NCBI GenBank assembly: GCA_017613485.1
Contig: JAGADS010000001.1
Span: forward strand, 1-11,678
Source: Treponema sp.
Lineage (GTDB): Bacteria; Spirochaetota; Spirochaetia; Treponematales; Treponemataceae
Length of the DNA stretch: 11,678 nt
Direction: 5' to 3'
Shown: piece by piece, positions 5,870 to 11,678 of the stretch
Numbering within the stretch: position 1 is the stretch's first letter
How the letters are laid out: every line of letters begins with the position of its first letter
Notes under the pieces: generated by a model
The model's input: the letters and a program-made list of their open reading frames with translations, nothing else
Databases searched by the model: none
What the model was told of the DNA's origin: nothing
Program-made: the position numbers and the translations under genes

Positions 5870-6778
5870 TTGAACATTCAAGAGGCACGCTCTTACGGTA
5901 AAACGAAACTTGAAGACTCAAGCCCCTCAGCACAACTGGATGCCGACTGTATCTTGCAGGAAATCCTAAAATGCGATAAGACAACCCTGCTCTTTCACCG
6001 TGAGATTGAACTTAGCAATGAGCAGGAAAAATTTTTTCAGCAGGCATTGGAGAAAAGGCTTACAGGACTTCCTGTTGCATACATCACAGGCCACAAGGAA
6101 TTCTACGGCAGGGATTTTACCGTCACTCCCGATGTCCTTATTCCAAAACCAGACACAGAGCTCCTTGTGGAGAACGCCCTCAGTTTCATAAAGCAAAAGC
6201 ATTTTGACGACAAAGTGATTTCTATATGCGACATGTGCACTGGAAGCGGATGCGTAGGTCTTTCGGTTATAGCTGAATGTAAAGATTCACTTAGATATAA
6301 AAATCTTCCCTCCATGACCCTTTCTGACATAAGCATGAATGCACTTGAGATCGCGAAAAAAAACATCATTCAACTTGGACTTGATGATATTAAACCGGAA
6401 ATAAAAATCACATGCTCAAATCTTTTTGAAAAAATCAACGGACAATTCGATATCATAATCTCAAACCCTCCCTATATTCCCATGAGCGATGTCAATGAAC
6501 TGCTTAAGGACGGAAGGAATGAACCTGTTCTTGCACTGAACGGAGACGTGGAGCTTGACGGAAGCCCTTCTTTAACCAGCGATGGACTTGCAATCATAAG
6601 GAACCTTATTCCCCAGGCCTGCGCCCATCTAAAATCAAATGGAGTTCTGATACTGGAGACAGGTGAATACAATGCAAAAGAAGCCGCCCAAATATTCGAG
6701 CAAAACGGTTTTAAGGATGTAAATATATTCAAGGACTTGTCAGGTCAAGACAGAAATGTAATTGGAAGAAAAAAGTAA
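5870..6778 (+). CDS. prmC: Release factor glutamine methyltransferase
   Basis: 302 aa, full length (also called HemK). It transfers a methyl group from S-adenosylmethionine to the glutamine of the release-factor GGQ motif, increasing termination efficiency. The SAM-binding loop is DMCTGSGCVGLS (about 121-132). The catalytic NPPY that binds the target glutamine is at 199-202. The N-terminal helical domain (1-75) ends in the conserved GHKEFYGRDF, followed by VLIPKPDTE. The start is TTG 5870. GGAAGGA at 5857-5863 is 6 nt upstream, no other in-frame start lies nearby, and the reading begins with a normal PrmC N-terminus. It follows the prfA stop by 3 nt, so the enzyme and its substrate are co-expressed. 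Confidence 0.94.
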   Translation: MNIQEARSYGKTKLEDSSPSAQLDADCILQEILKCDKTTLLFHREIELSNEQEKFFQQALEKRLTGLPVAYITGHKEFYGRDFTVTPDVLIPKPDTELLVENALSFIKQKHFDDKVISICDMCTGSGCVGLSVIAECKDSLRYKNLPSMTLSDISMNALEIAKKNIIQLGLDDIKPEIKITCSNLFEKINGQFDIIISNPPYIPMSDVNELLKDGRNEPVLALNGDVELDGSPSLTSDGLAIIRNLIPQACAHLKSNGVLILETGEYNAKEAAQIFEQNGFKDVNIFKDLSGQDRNVIGRKK

Positions 6779-6785
6779 ACAGTTT

Positions 6786-6810
6786 GTCATTCCGGGCTTG
6801 CCCCTGAATC
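6786..6810 (+). repeat. Palindrome family A, degenerate copy
   Basis: It starts GTCATTCCGGGCTTG and ends GAATC. The stem ATTCCGGG / CCCTGAAT has one C-T mismatch. It matches the intact copy at 6956-6980 at most positions. It begins 8 nt after prmC and may serve as a weak 3' hairpin, but no T-tract follows. Confidence 0.7.
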
Positions 6811-6816
6811 CTCCTC

Positions 6817-6853
6817 TGTCATATTAAGATGCCGGATCAGGTCCGGCAGGACA
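6817..6853 (+). repeat. Palindrome family B, copy 1
   Basis: It begins TGTCATATTAAG, has the stem GCCGGA-TCAGG-TCCGGC and ends AGGACA. It is the same element as at 7308-7349 but lacks five bases near the left end and has G for T in the right foot. Confidence 0.8.
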
Positions 6854-6910
6854 CTTTTCTTCCTCCGCCATCTCATTTCCCTTGCACCGGCAGGACACTT
6901 TTCTCTGCCA
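6845..6910 (+). repeat. Degenerate 22-bp tandem array following palindrome B copy 1
   Basis: Three 22-bp units can be laid end to end: 6845-6866, 6867-6888 and 6889-6910. Units 1 and 3 share GGCAGGACACTTTTCT exactly, at 44-bp distance. Unit 2 (GCCATCTCATTTCCCTTG...) is diverged. A possible fourth unit, GCCATGACATTTC, starts at 6914. The unit length and the GGCA-GACA start match the clean array at 7342-7495. The rest of 6926-6955 shows nothing recognisable. Confidence 0.55.
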
Positions 6911-6955
6911 CATGCCATGACATTTCAGAAACACGACTTTCCTTTTTCTTTCATC

Positions 6956-6980
6956 GTCATTCCGGGCTCGACCCGGAATC
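6956..6980 (+). repeat. Palindrome family A, intact copy, overlapping the end of the GIY-YIG gene
   Basis: Perfect 8-bp stem ATTCCGGG (6959-6966) / CCCGGAAT (6972-6979) with loop CTCGA. On the minus strand this element encodes the last residues (DSGSSPE) and the stop of the GIY-YIG gene. I recall similar palindromes in many unrelated bacterial genomes; this was not checked. Confidence 0.85.
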
Positions 6981-7262
6981 TTCTTCAGATAAATCCTTCC
7001 ACTCCTTGTTGAATTCATTTACTAAATCATTTTTCCATTTACGTTTCCAATTCTTCAATTGTTTTTCTCTTTCGATCGCCATTTTTATGTCGTTGCATTC
7101 CTCAAAATATACTAGTTTATTACAATTATATGAAGCAGTGAAACCGCCATACTCATGTTTTTTATGTTGAGCTACTCTTTTATCTAGATCACTCGTTACA
7201 CCAACATATAATACTCTATTAGATTGATTCGTCATAAAATAGACATATCCTTTTTCTGCCAT
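6957..7262 (-). CDS. Small GIY-YIG domain nuclease-like protein
   Basis: 101 aa. The single GIY-YIG domain begins GYVYFMTNQSNRVLYVGVT: the GIY element is YVY (6-8) and the YIG element is YVG (19-21). The catalytic Arg is probably R29 (DLDKRVAQH), and the metal-binding Glu lies in AIEREKQLKNWKR (64 or 66). It resembles the short stand-alone GIY-YIG proteins of the YhbQ/COG2827 group, whose biological role is unclear; DNA cleavage is inferred from the family. ATG 7262 has GGAG 5 nt upstream and no alternative in-frame start before a stop. The natural protein probably ended near residue 93. The last residues, DSGSSPE, and the stop come from the palindrome at 6956-6980. The gene is framed by repeat families A and B and could be part of a mobile or repeat-linked unit. 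Confidence 0.85.
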   Translation of the reverse strand: MAEKGYVYFMTNQSNRVLYVGVTSDLDKRVAQHKKHEYGGFTASYNCNKLVYFEECNDIKMAIEREKQLKNWKRKWKNDLVNEFNKEWKDLSEEDSGSSPE

Positions 7263-7276
7263 TAAAGCTCCATAAG

Positions 7277-7305
7277 TATTTAGATTTCCTCCTGATCTCG
7301 TTCAA
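7277..7305 (-). promoter_or_regulatory. Possible promoter of the GIY-YIG gene
   Basis: On the minus strand TTGAAC (7305-7300), a 17-bp spacer and TAAATA (7282-7277, a weak -10). Transcription would start about 8 nt before ATG 7262, leaving a very short leader that includes GGAG. A perfect AGGAGG lies inside the spacer and is probably not used as a ribosome binding site from this start. Confidence 0.35.
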
Positions 7306-7307
7306 TC

Positions 7308-7349
7308 TGTCATACCACATTAAGATGCCGGATCAGGTCCGGCATGACA
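7308..7349 (+). repeat. Palindrome family B, copy 2
   Basis: Ends TGTCAT ... ATGACA are inverted. The right part is a perfect 8-bp stem ATGCCGGA (7325-7332) / TCCGGCAT (7338-7345) with loop TCAGG, the same loop as in copy 1. Its right foot, GCATGACA, is the first eight bases of the tandem array that follows. Confidence 0.85.
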
Positions 7350-7504
7350 TTCCTCTTGTCCACGCATGACATTCCTCTTGCCTCAGCATGACACTCCTCT
7401 TGTCCACGCATGACATTCCTCTTGCCTCAGCATGACACTCCTCTTGTCCACGCATGACACTCCTCTTGTCCACGCATGACACTCCTCTTGTCCCGGCATG
7501 ACAC
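7342..7504 (+). repeat. 22-bp tandem array (seven full units plus a partial one)
   Basis: Units start at 7342, 7364, 7386, 7408, 7430, 7452 and 7474, each GCATGACAYTCCTCTTG plus five bases (TCCAC, CCTCA or, in the last unit, TCCCG). A ninth-base C/T and the two tail types are the main differences. The partial unit 7496-7504 (GCATGACAC) abuts the rel stop codon. The units have no spacers, so this is not a CRISPR array. With the palindrome at 7308-7349 it fills the gap between the GIY-YIG and rel genes. Confidence 0.95.
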
Positions 7505-9340
7505 TCAGTTTTGACTCTTCTTTTTCTTTTCCTTTCCTGTATCCCATGAGACTTCTATGCTTCTATGCTCAATGTCGGGAATACGCTGGAAGGTGATGCA
7601 TGTCGCCGCATGAACCGTGATGCCCCTGTTGCGAGAGACATAACCCACGATTGGTTCTCCGGGAACAGGACTACAGCATTTTGCAATCGTAACCATAAAA
7701 TTGGTGGTGTCGCCGATTCTGATGAGTCCTGTAAAATTCGGTTCCTCTTTCTTTTTCCTGTGCTTTCCTTCCGCCGCCCTCTGCTGCATCACCTGCATTG
7801 AATGAAGGTTGTTTGCCTGTATCTCTGCCTCATGTTTTGCAATGGCATCCTTGTCAAGGAAAGTGTCATCGTTTGCCACAAGCCATGAATGAATCTTCTG
7901 CCTTGCCTTTCCTGTCTTGACTGCCTTGAGCTGTGCCTGTGTCGGATGAGCCTGGGGATTTGTAATTATCTCTACAATCTGTGTGTTCTTTAATTCAGCG
8001 GTCAACGGAATTATTTTTCCGTCTGCTTTTGCACCGACAACTTTCTCGCCTATATCAGTGTGAATCGCATAGGCAAAATCGATTGCATTTGCACCTGCAG
8101 GAAGCTGTTTTACATCACCGTTCGGGGTAAACACAAAAATTGAATCGCCCAGAAGCTCGTTCTTGAGTTCCTGAAAAAAATTCTCGTCGCTCAGCTGTTC
8201 ATCCCTGAGTTCCCGAAGCTGATTGATTATGGAAAGATCCTGTGCCTTTACCATGTCATGGTTTGTGCCTTTCTTGTAAAGCCAGTGAGATGCAACACCA
8301 TGCTCTGCAACATTGTGCATGTTCTGTGTGCGTATCTGTATCTCAAGCGGTTTTCCCTCGCAGATTACCGTTGTATGCAATGACTGATATCCGTTTGCCT
8401 TGGGCATTGCAATATAATCCTTGAACCTTCCCTCCATGGGCTTCCACAAAGAGTGCACTATTCCAATAAGCGTATAGCATTCATTTTCTGTTGAACAGAT
8501 TATCCTCAACGCAAGCAAATCATAAAGCTCGCCCACTTCCTTGTTGCGTTTCCTCATCTTCTGGTAAATCGAATAGAAATGTTTTGCACGGCTGGAAATC
8601 TTTACCTCGATATTCTGCTTTGATGCGGCTGTAGAAATCTTCTTTACGGCCTTGTCCAGATATTCCTGTCTTTCATCTATTTTGAGAGAGACAATCGACT
8701 TAATCTGCTGGAATGCGGCTGGATTAGAATATTTTAAACTCAAATCCTCAAGCTCATTCTTCAAATCATTCATACCAAGACGTGAGGCAAGCGGTGCCCA
8801 AATATCGATTACTTCCCTTGCAACCTCCCGCTGGGCATCCGGGCTCACTGACTTTAAATTCCTCATACGGTCAAGGCGGTCTGCAAGCTTTATGAAAATA
8901 ACACGTATGTCGTCAACCAATGCAAAAAGCATTTTCCGTATTGCGTCAGCCTGTTGCATTGAAGTGCTCTTTATCCTGAGGCTTGTGATTCTTGAAGTCT
9001 GACTGCATAACTTTGCAATGTCTGATCCGAATTTTTCCTCGATTTCATTTTGACATTCAGGGACAACATCCAGTATATTGTGAAGGAAACCCGCGCAAAT
9101 CGATGGAGCTCCAAGTTTTGTTTTTGCCAGAATGCATGAGACACGCATAGGATGCAGGTAATATGGAAGCCCGCAGGAACGTTTCATTCCGTCTGTGCGT
9201 TCAATTAAAAAATTCCATGCATTCCTGATTTTTTTCTCGTCGTCAGCGTTGTAGAGGTCAGGGTATGTTGTAAAGAATGTATCGATTAAAACCTGAGGAT
9301 CATGTTCTTTGGTGTTCGTCTCAAACGTTTCCGTCTTCAT
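7505..9340 (-). CDS. rel: Rel/SpoT-family (p)ppGpp synthetase, hydrolase site lost, no ACT domain
   Basis: 611 aa; long family members are usually about 720-740. The protein makes the stringent-response alarmone from ATP and GTP/GDP. Order: degenerate HD hydrolase domain (about 50-200), synthetase domain (about 245-360, with YDLLALRI, GRFKDYIAMPKANGYQSLHT and EIQIRT), TGS domain (400-462), helical linker, and a Cys-rich zinc-finger-like domain (555-581, KCCSPVPG...HAATC). It then ends in a Lys-rich tail with no ACT/RRM domain. The synthetase motif is RFKD (305-308). In the HD domain the motif is H87-N88 rather than HD, with D91, V92 and R158 where E, D and N are usual. Start ATG 9340 is preceded by GGGGGCAGGA and overlaps the trhP stop (ATGA). 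The longer reading from 9403 lies inside trhP. Confidence 0.93.
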   Translation of the reverse strand: MKTETFETNTKEHDPQVLIDTFFTTYPDLYNADDEKKIRNAWNFLIERTDGMKRSCGLPYYLHPMRVSCILAKTKLGAPSICAGFLHNILDVVPECQNEIEEKFGSDIAKLCSQTSRITSLRIKSTSMQQADAIRKMLFALVDDIRVIFIKLADRLDRMRNLKSVSPDAQREVAREVIDIWAPLASRLGMNDLKNELEDLSLKYSNPAAFQQIKSIVSLKIDERQEYLDKAVKKISTAASKQNIEVKISSRAKHFYSIYQKMRKRNKEVGELYDLLALRIICSTENECYTLIGIVHSLWKPMEGRFKDYIAMPKANGYQSLHTTVICEGKPLEIQIRTQNMHNVAEHGVASHWLYKKGTNHDMVKAQDLSIINQLRELRDEQLSDENFFQELKNELLGDSIFVFTPNGDVKQLPAGANAIDFAYAIHTDIGEKVVGAKADGKIIPLTAELKNTQIVEIITNPQAHPTQAQLKAVKTGKARQKIHSWLVANDDTFLDKDAIAKHEAEIQANNLHSMQVMQQRAAEGKHRKKKEEPNFTGLIRIGDTTNFMVTIAKCCSPVPGEPIVGYVSRNRGITVHAATCITFQRIPDIEHRSIEVSWDTGKEKKKKSQN

Positions 9341-10752
9341 TCCTGCCCCCTTGAACGTATTAAACTTCCGTCCTGAATTTCCATGTCGGTATAAAGCACG
9401 CATGGATGACCGTCACAGCACCATCGGTATACCTCGCCTGTATCTGGATTGACAAGCTGATAATGCTCGTGCGGAAGATCCCTGCTTACAATATCCGGGC
9501 TCACAATCTGAAGCTCTGATTTTTCATTAAGCATGTTAAGGGCTACAAGCGGATACATGTGCCAGCCTTCTTTTTTCTGCACATCGGGTAAATGCTTGTC
9601 CGGCTGATTCTTTACTCTTTCATCCCATGCCTTCTGTGCCTGCGGAACAAGTGAGTTATATTCATCAATCCGTCTCTGCCTTAAACGCATTCCACGAGAC
9701 AATACGGCTTCTTCCTCGTCTTCAGATAATCTTGGCTTTAGCTCTGCCGCAAGATCCCATGGACTTACGCTTTCTCCGCTGACAGTCACATCTGCCTCTG
9801 CCTTGTCAAAATAAAAACCGGTAGAGAATGCCCTGTGGCTCACATTGTATAGCTCATCGACAAAAGGTTTTGCCTCATCCGCGGTGATTTTTCCCTCAAG
9901 CTCATCAAGTGCCTTTCTATACGCCCTTGTGCACATCGCGACATAATACACGCTTTTCATGCGGCCTTCTATCTTGAGTGAGTCAACTCCTGCATCCTTC
10001 AGTTCCTTCAGGTGATCTATCATGCAAAGATCTTTTGACGAGAGAACCGCAGTAAAATCATCGCCCTCATAAACAGGGAAATATTCATCGGGACGTTTTT
10101 TCTCCCGCAGGACAAGGTCACCGCTCTGGGCAATCTGTTTTGAAGAAAGCACATCGTAATCCCAGCGGCATGTGTGGGAGCAGAAACCTTCCTGGGCAGA
10201 ACGTCCGTTCAAATATGCGCTCATAAGGCAACGGCCTGCGTATGCAATGCACATCGCACCGTGAACAAAACATTCTATCTCCATGTCGGGAACTGCATCC
10301 TTAATCTCTGCAATCTCTTTTAACGATGCCTCTCGTCCCATAACGACACGACTGAACCCCAGCGACTTATACATCTTTACAGCCTCTCGGTTCATGCAGC
10401 TTGCCTGTGTGGAGACATGAAGCTCTGCATCAGGAAACTCTTTCTGCAATATGGGTACTATCCCAAGATCCTGAACGATAAACGCATCAATCGGATAAAG
10501 CTTGAAATATGGAATGTCCTGAATCAGACGGTCTATCTCTGAGTTGTGGAATGCAATGTTAAGCGCGCAATGCAGTCTCTTTCCCGGGAATTCAGCCTTT
10601 AACTCTGCAACCTTTTTATATTCGTCCTCGTAAAAATTATCTGCCTTTACCCTGAGCGAGAAATTCTTTAAGCCGATGTATGCCGCGTCCGCACCATAAG
10701 TGTAGCAGTATCTGAGTTTGTCTACATTGCCGGCCGGTGAAAGAAGCTCCAT
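9337..10752 (-). CDS. trhP: U32-family tRNA hydroxylation protein, TrhP-type
   Basis: 471 aa. TrhP (YegQ) members of peptidase family U32 make 5-hydroxyuridine at the tRNA wobble position without O2, using an iron-sulfur cluster and prephenate. They are not proven proteases. The N-terminus MELLSPAGNVDKL is typical. The family block ECFVHGAMC (160-168) leads into the four probable cluster ligands C168, C175, C191 and C195 (AGRCLMS...GFCSHTCRWDY). VSHRAFSTGFYF around 320 and the C-terminal domain (VNPDTGEVYR, then WCCDGHPC) also fit the TrhP clade. ATG 10752 is chosen because GGGAG lies 6 nt upstream and MELLSPAGN is the conserved start; the upstream in-frame reading lies inside the previous gene. 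It overlaps rel by 4 nt, so the two are coupled. Another U32 branch such as RlhA is less likely. Confidence 0.85.
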   Translation of the reverse strand: MELLSPAGNVDKLRYCYTYGADAAYIGLKNFSLRVKADNFYEDEYKKVAELKAEFPGKRLHCALNIAFHNSEIDRLIQDIPYFKLYPIDAFIVQDLGIVPILQKEFPDAELHVSTQASCMNREAVKMYKSLGFSRVVMGREASLKEIAEIKDAVPDMEIECFVHGAMCIAYAGRCLMSAYLNGRSAQEGFCSHTCRWDYDVLSSKQIAQSGDLVLREKKRPDEYFPVYEGDDFTAVLSSKDLCMIDHLKELKDAGVDSLKIEGRMKSVYYVAMCTRAYRKALDELEGKITADEAKPFVDELYNVSHRAFSTGFYFDKAEADVTVSGESVSPWDLAAELKPRLSEDEEEAVLSRGMRLRQRRIDEYNSLVPQAQKAWDERVKNQPDKHLPDVQKKEGWHMYPLVALNMLNEKSELQIVSPDIVSRDLPHEHYQLVNPDTGEVYRWCCDGHPCVLYTDMEIQDGSLIRSRGQE

Positions 10753-10753
10753 T

Positions 10754-11678
10754 TTATTCTCCCAGGGCGATATTGTTCTTTCTGAGAATGGCCTCTCTTT
10801 CCTCACGTTCTGCGTCTGTCTCAGCTTCCCTCTGCATGATGTACTTTCCTGCCTTTTCTATTGCAAGATGGGATTCAGGTAAAAATTCATCAGCCATCTG
10901 GAACATGAACATCATGTCAGGCCATATATCAAGAATGCATTCAACATTAACTGCCGCAAGTTTTTCCTTTAACTGTCTTGCCTGCTGCACAAGAATTTCT
11001 TTTCCGCCCATTTGAATGAACACAGGAGGGAACTGCTCAAAATCTTCGTTTGGAGCCTGAAGACATGACACATAGGGATTCTGAATGTTTGTTGCATAGG
11101 TGTACATATCAACTGCACGATGCAAAGATGCACCGCTTAAGATTTCATCACTGACTTTTTTTCCTGCAATAAGAGGATTGTCTGATGTCAAGTCAAGCCA
11201 CGGAGAGAACAAAAGCAAAGCTTGAATATTATTGCGGTATTTTTTGTTAATCTTTAAAACAACAGCCATTGCCATGCTTGCACCGCTGCCGTCCGCCGCA
11301 ACGATTATCTGTGCATGAGACTCAGAAGGAGAAAGATGTGAAGCAGATGCCTCCAGAGAGCGTGCCACAGTTTCCTCTTCATAAATCGCACGGAATACGG
11401 CAACAAGATCATCTATGGATGCAGGGAAAGCATGTGTGGGTGCCTTTCTGAAATCAGGAACCACGATACGGCATGAAGTGGCATTTGCAAGCGATGCACA
11501 GAAATTACGGTAACTGTTGCATGAACCGCCGACAAACGAACCGCCGTGAACATATATTATTATTCGCCTTGAAGAATAGACGACCGGAGAAATGACATCA
11601 CATTTTACCCCGTTAATGTTGCGCTCTGTATATTCAACATTGTTGGGAAGAAACACAGAAGAAAAAGTTTCCTCCAGA
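10754..11678 (-). CDS. Alpha/beta-hydrolase (HSL-like) protein with lost catalytic residues, N-terminus beyond the window
   Basis: The reading frame is open to the right edge. GTG 11656 is a possible start, but LEETFSS precedes it in frame and its spacing to GGAGG is too long, so the true start is probably outside. Residues are numbered from that GTG. The oxyanion motif HGGSFVGG (37-44) is present, as are DFRKAPTHAFPASIDD (68-83) and FSPWLDLTSDNPL (150-162), all typical of HSL/acetyl-esterase proteins. The nucleophile motif, usually GDSAGG, reads ADGSGA (121-126), with Gly at the Ser position. The His region reads WPDMMFMFQ (245-253), with Phe250 where His is usual. The tail from 275 is highly charged. 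It ends 1 nt before trhP, so it is in the same operon. The fold is well supported; an esterase function is doubtful. Confidence 0.8.
   Translation of the reverse strand, partial: LEETFSSVFLPNNVEYTERNINGVKCDVISPVVYSSRRIIIYVHGGSFVGGSCNSYRNFCASLANATSCRIVVPDFRKAPTHAFPASIDDLVAVFRAIYEEETVARSLEASASHLSPSESHAQIIVAADGSGASMAMAVVLKINKKYRNNIQALLLFSPWLDLTSDNPLIAGKKVSDEILSGASLHRAVDMYTYATNIQNPYVSCLQAPNEDFEQFPPVFIQMGGKEILVQQARQLKEKLAAVNVECILDIWPDMMFMFQMADEFLPESHLAIEKAGKYIMQREAETDAEREEREAILRKNNIALGE

Noticed and set aside
6959..6979. Palindrome A as an intrinsic terminator for prmC or rel transcripts
   Set aside because: There is a good stem but no T-tract on either strand; it may still stop exonucleases.
6829..7170. 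113-codon plus-strand open frame across the repeat zone
   Set aside because: It runs through palindromes B and A and antisense to the GIY-YIG gene, with no ribosome binding site and no recognisable protein character.
7342..7504. CRISPR array
   Set aside because: Units are contiguous 22-bp repeats with no unique spacers, and no cas gene is present.
9341..9403. Longer N-terminus of rel starting at 9403
   Set aside because: The extra 21 residues overlap the end of trhP, are not Rel-like, and ATG 9340 has a strong Shine-Dalgarno and an ATGA overlap.
10753..10806. Longer N-terminus of trhP starting at 10806
   Set aside because: It lies inside the hydrolase gene; MELLSPAGN at 10752 is the conserved family start and has GGGAG upstream.
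11654..11656. GTG 11656 as the true start of the hydrolase-like gene
   Set aside because: The frame stays open to the window edge and the GGAGG upstream is about 14 nt away, so the gene probably begins outside the window.

Overview
The window looks like chromosome from an anaerobic diderm bacterium, most likely a Treponema-like gut or rumen spirochaete. The points for this are a pyruvate formate-lyase activating enzyme, a signal-peptide-bearing outer-membrane beta-barrel protein ending in Phe, and a typical lipoprotein. The lineage is inferred from general gene style; no database search was possible. No tRNA, rRNA, CRISPR array, insertion sequence or phage gene was recognised.

Layout. At the left edge a short lipoprotein gene (minus strand, cut off) diverges from purB. 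purB is followed after 3 nt by pflA. A roughly 230-bp intergenic region then holds a short direct repeat, two copies of a palindromic element with a hairpin between them, and a good promoter for an abundant-looking outer-membrane protein gene. That gene ends in a strong intrinsic terminator, which is directly followed by a pair of inverted REP-like elements. Next come rnhA, prfA (release factor 1) and prmC (the methyltransferase that modifies release factor 1), all on the plus strand. From about 6780 to 7504 lies a repeat-rich convergent zone: two families of palindromes, a degenerate and a homogeneous 22-bp tandem array, and a small GIY-YIG nuclease gene. The right part is a tightly packed minus-strand operon: an alpha/beta-hydrolase-like gene (cut by the window edge), a TrhP-type U32 tRNA hydroxylation gene, and a Rel/SpoT-family (p)ppGpp gene.

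How the parts fit. prfA and prmC are enzyme and substrate. purB/pflA and hydrolase/trhP/rel are each co-transcribed by spacing or overlap (ATGA overlap at trhP/rel, 1-nt gap at hydrolase/trhP). Genes inside operons have clear Shine-Dalgarno sequences, and two of them use GTG or TTG starts.

The strongest unusual signals are these. (1) Four genes with their own promoter (lipoprotein, purB, rnhA, prfA) have a -35/17-bp/-10 promoter whose -10 box ends only 6-7 nt before the ATG, with no Shine-Dalgarno; this predicts leaderless mRNAs. (2) Two 32-nt inverted elements at 4095-4205 differ only by three compensatory base-pair changes. (3) A palindrome A / palindrome B / 22-bp array cassette is present twice, the second time with a GIY-YIG nuclease gene between A and B. 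(4) The Rel protein has lost its hydrolase active-site residues and its C-terminal ACT domain. (5) The hydrolase-like protein lacks the nucleophile Ser and the catalytic His. (6) Release factor 1 has Gln in place of a conserved decoding His.
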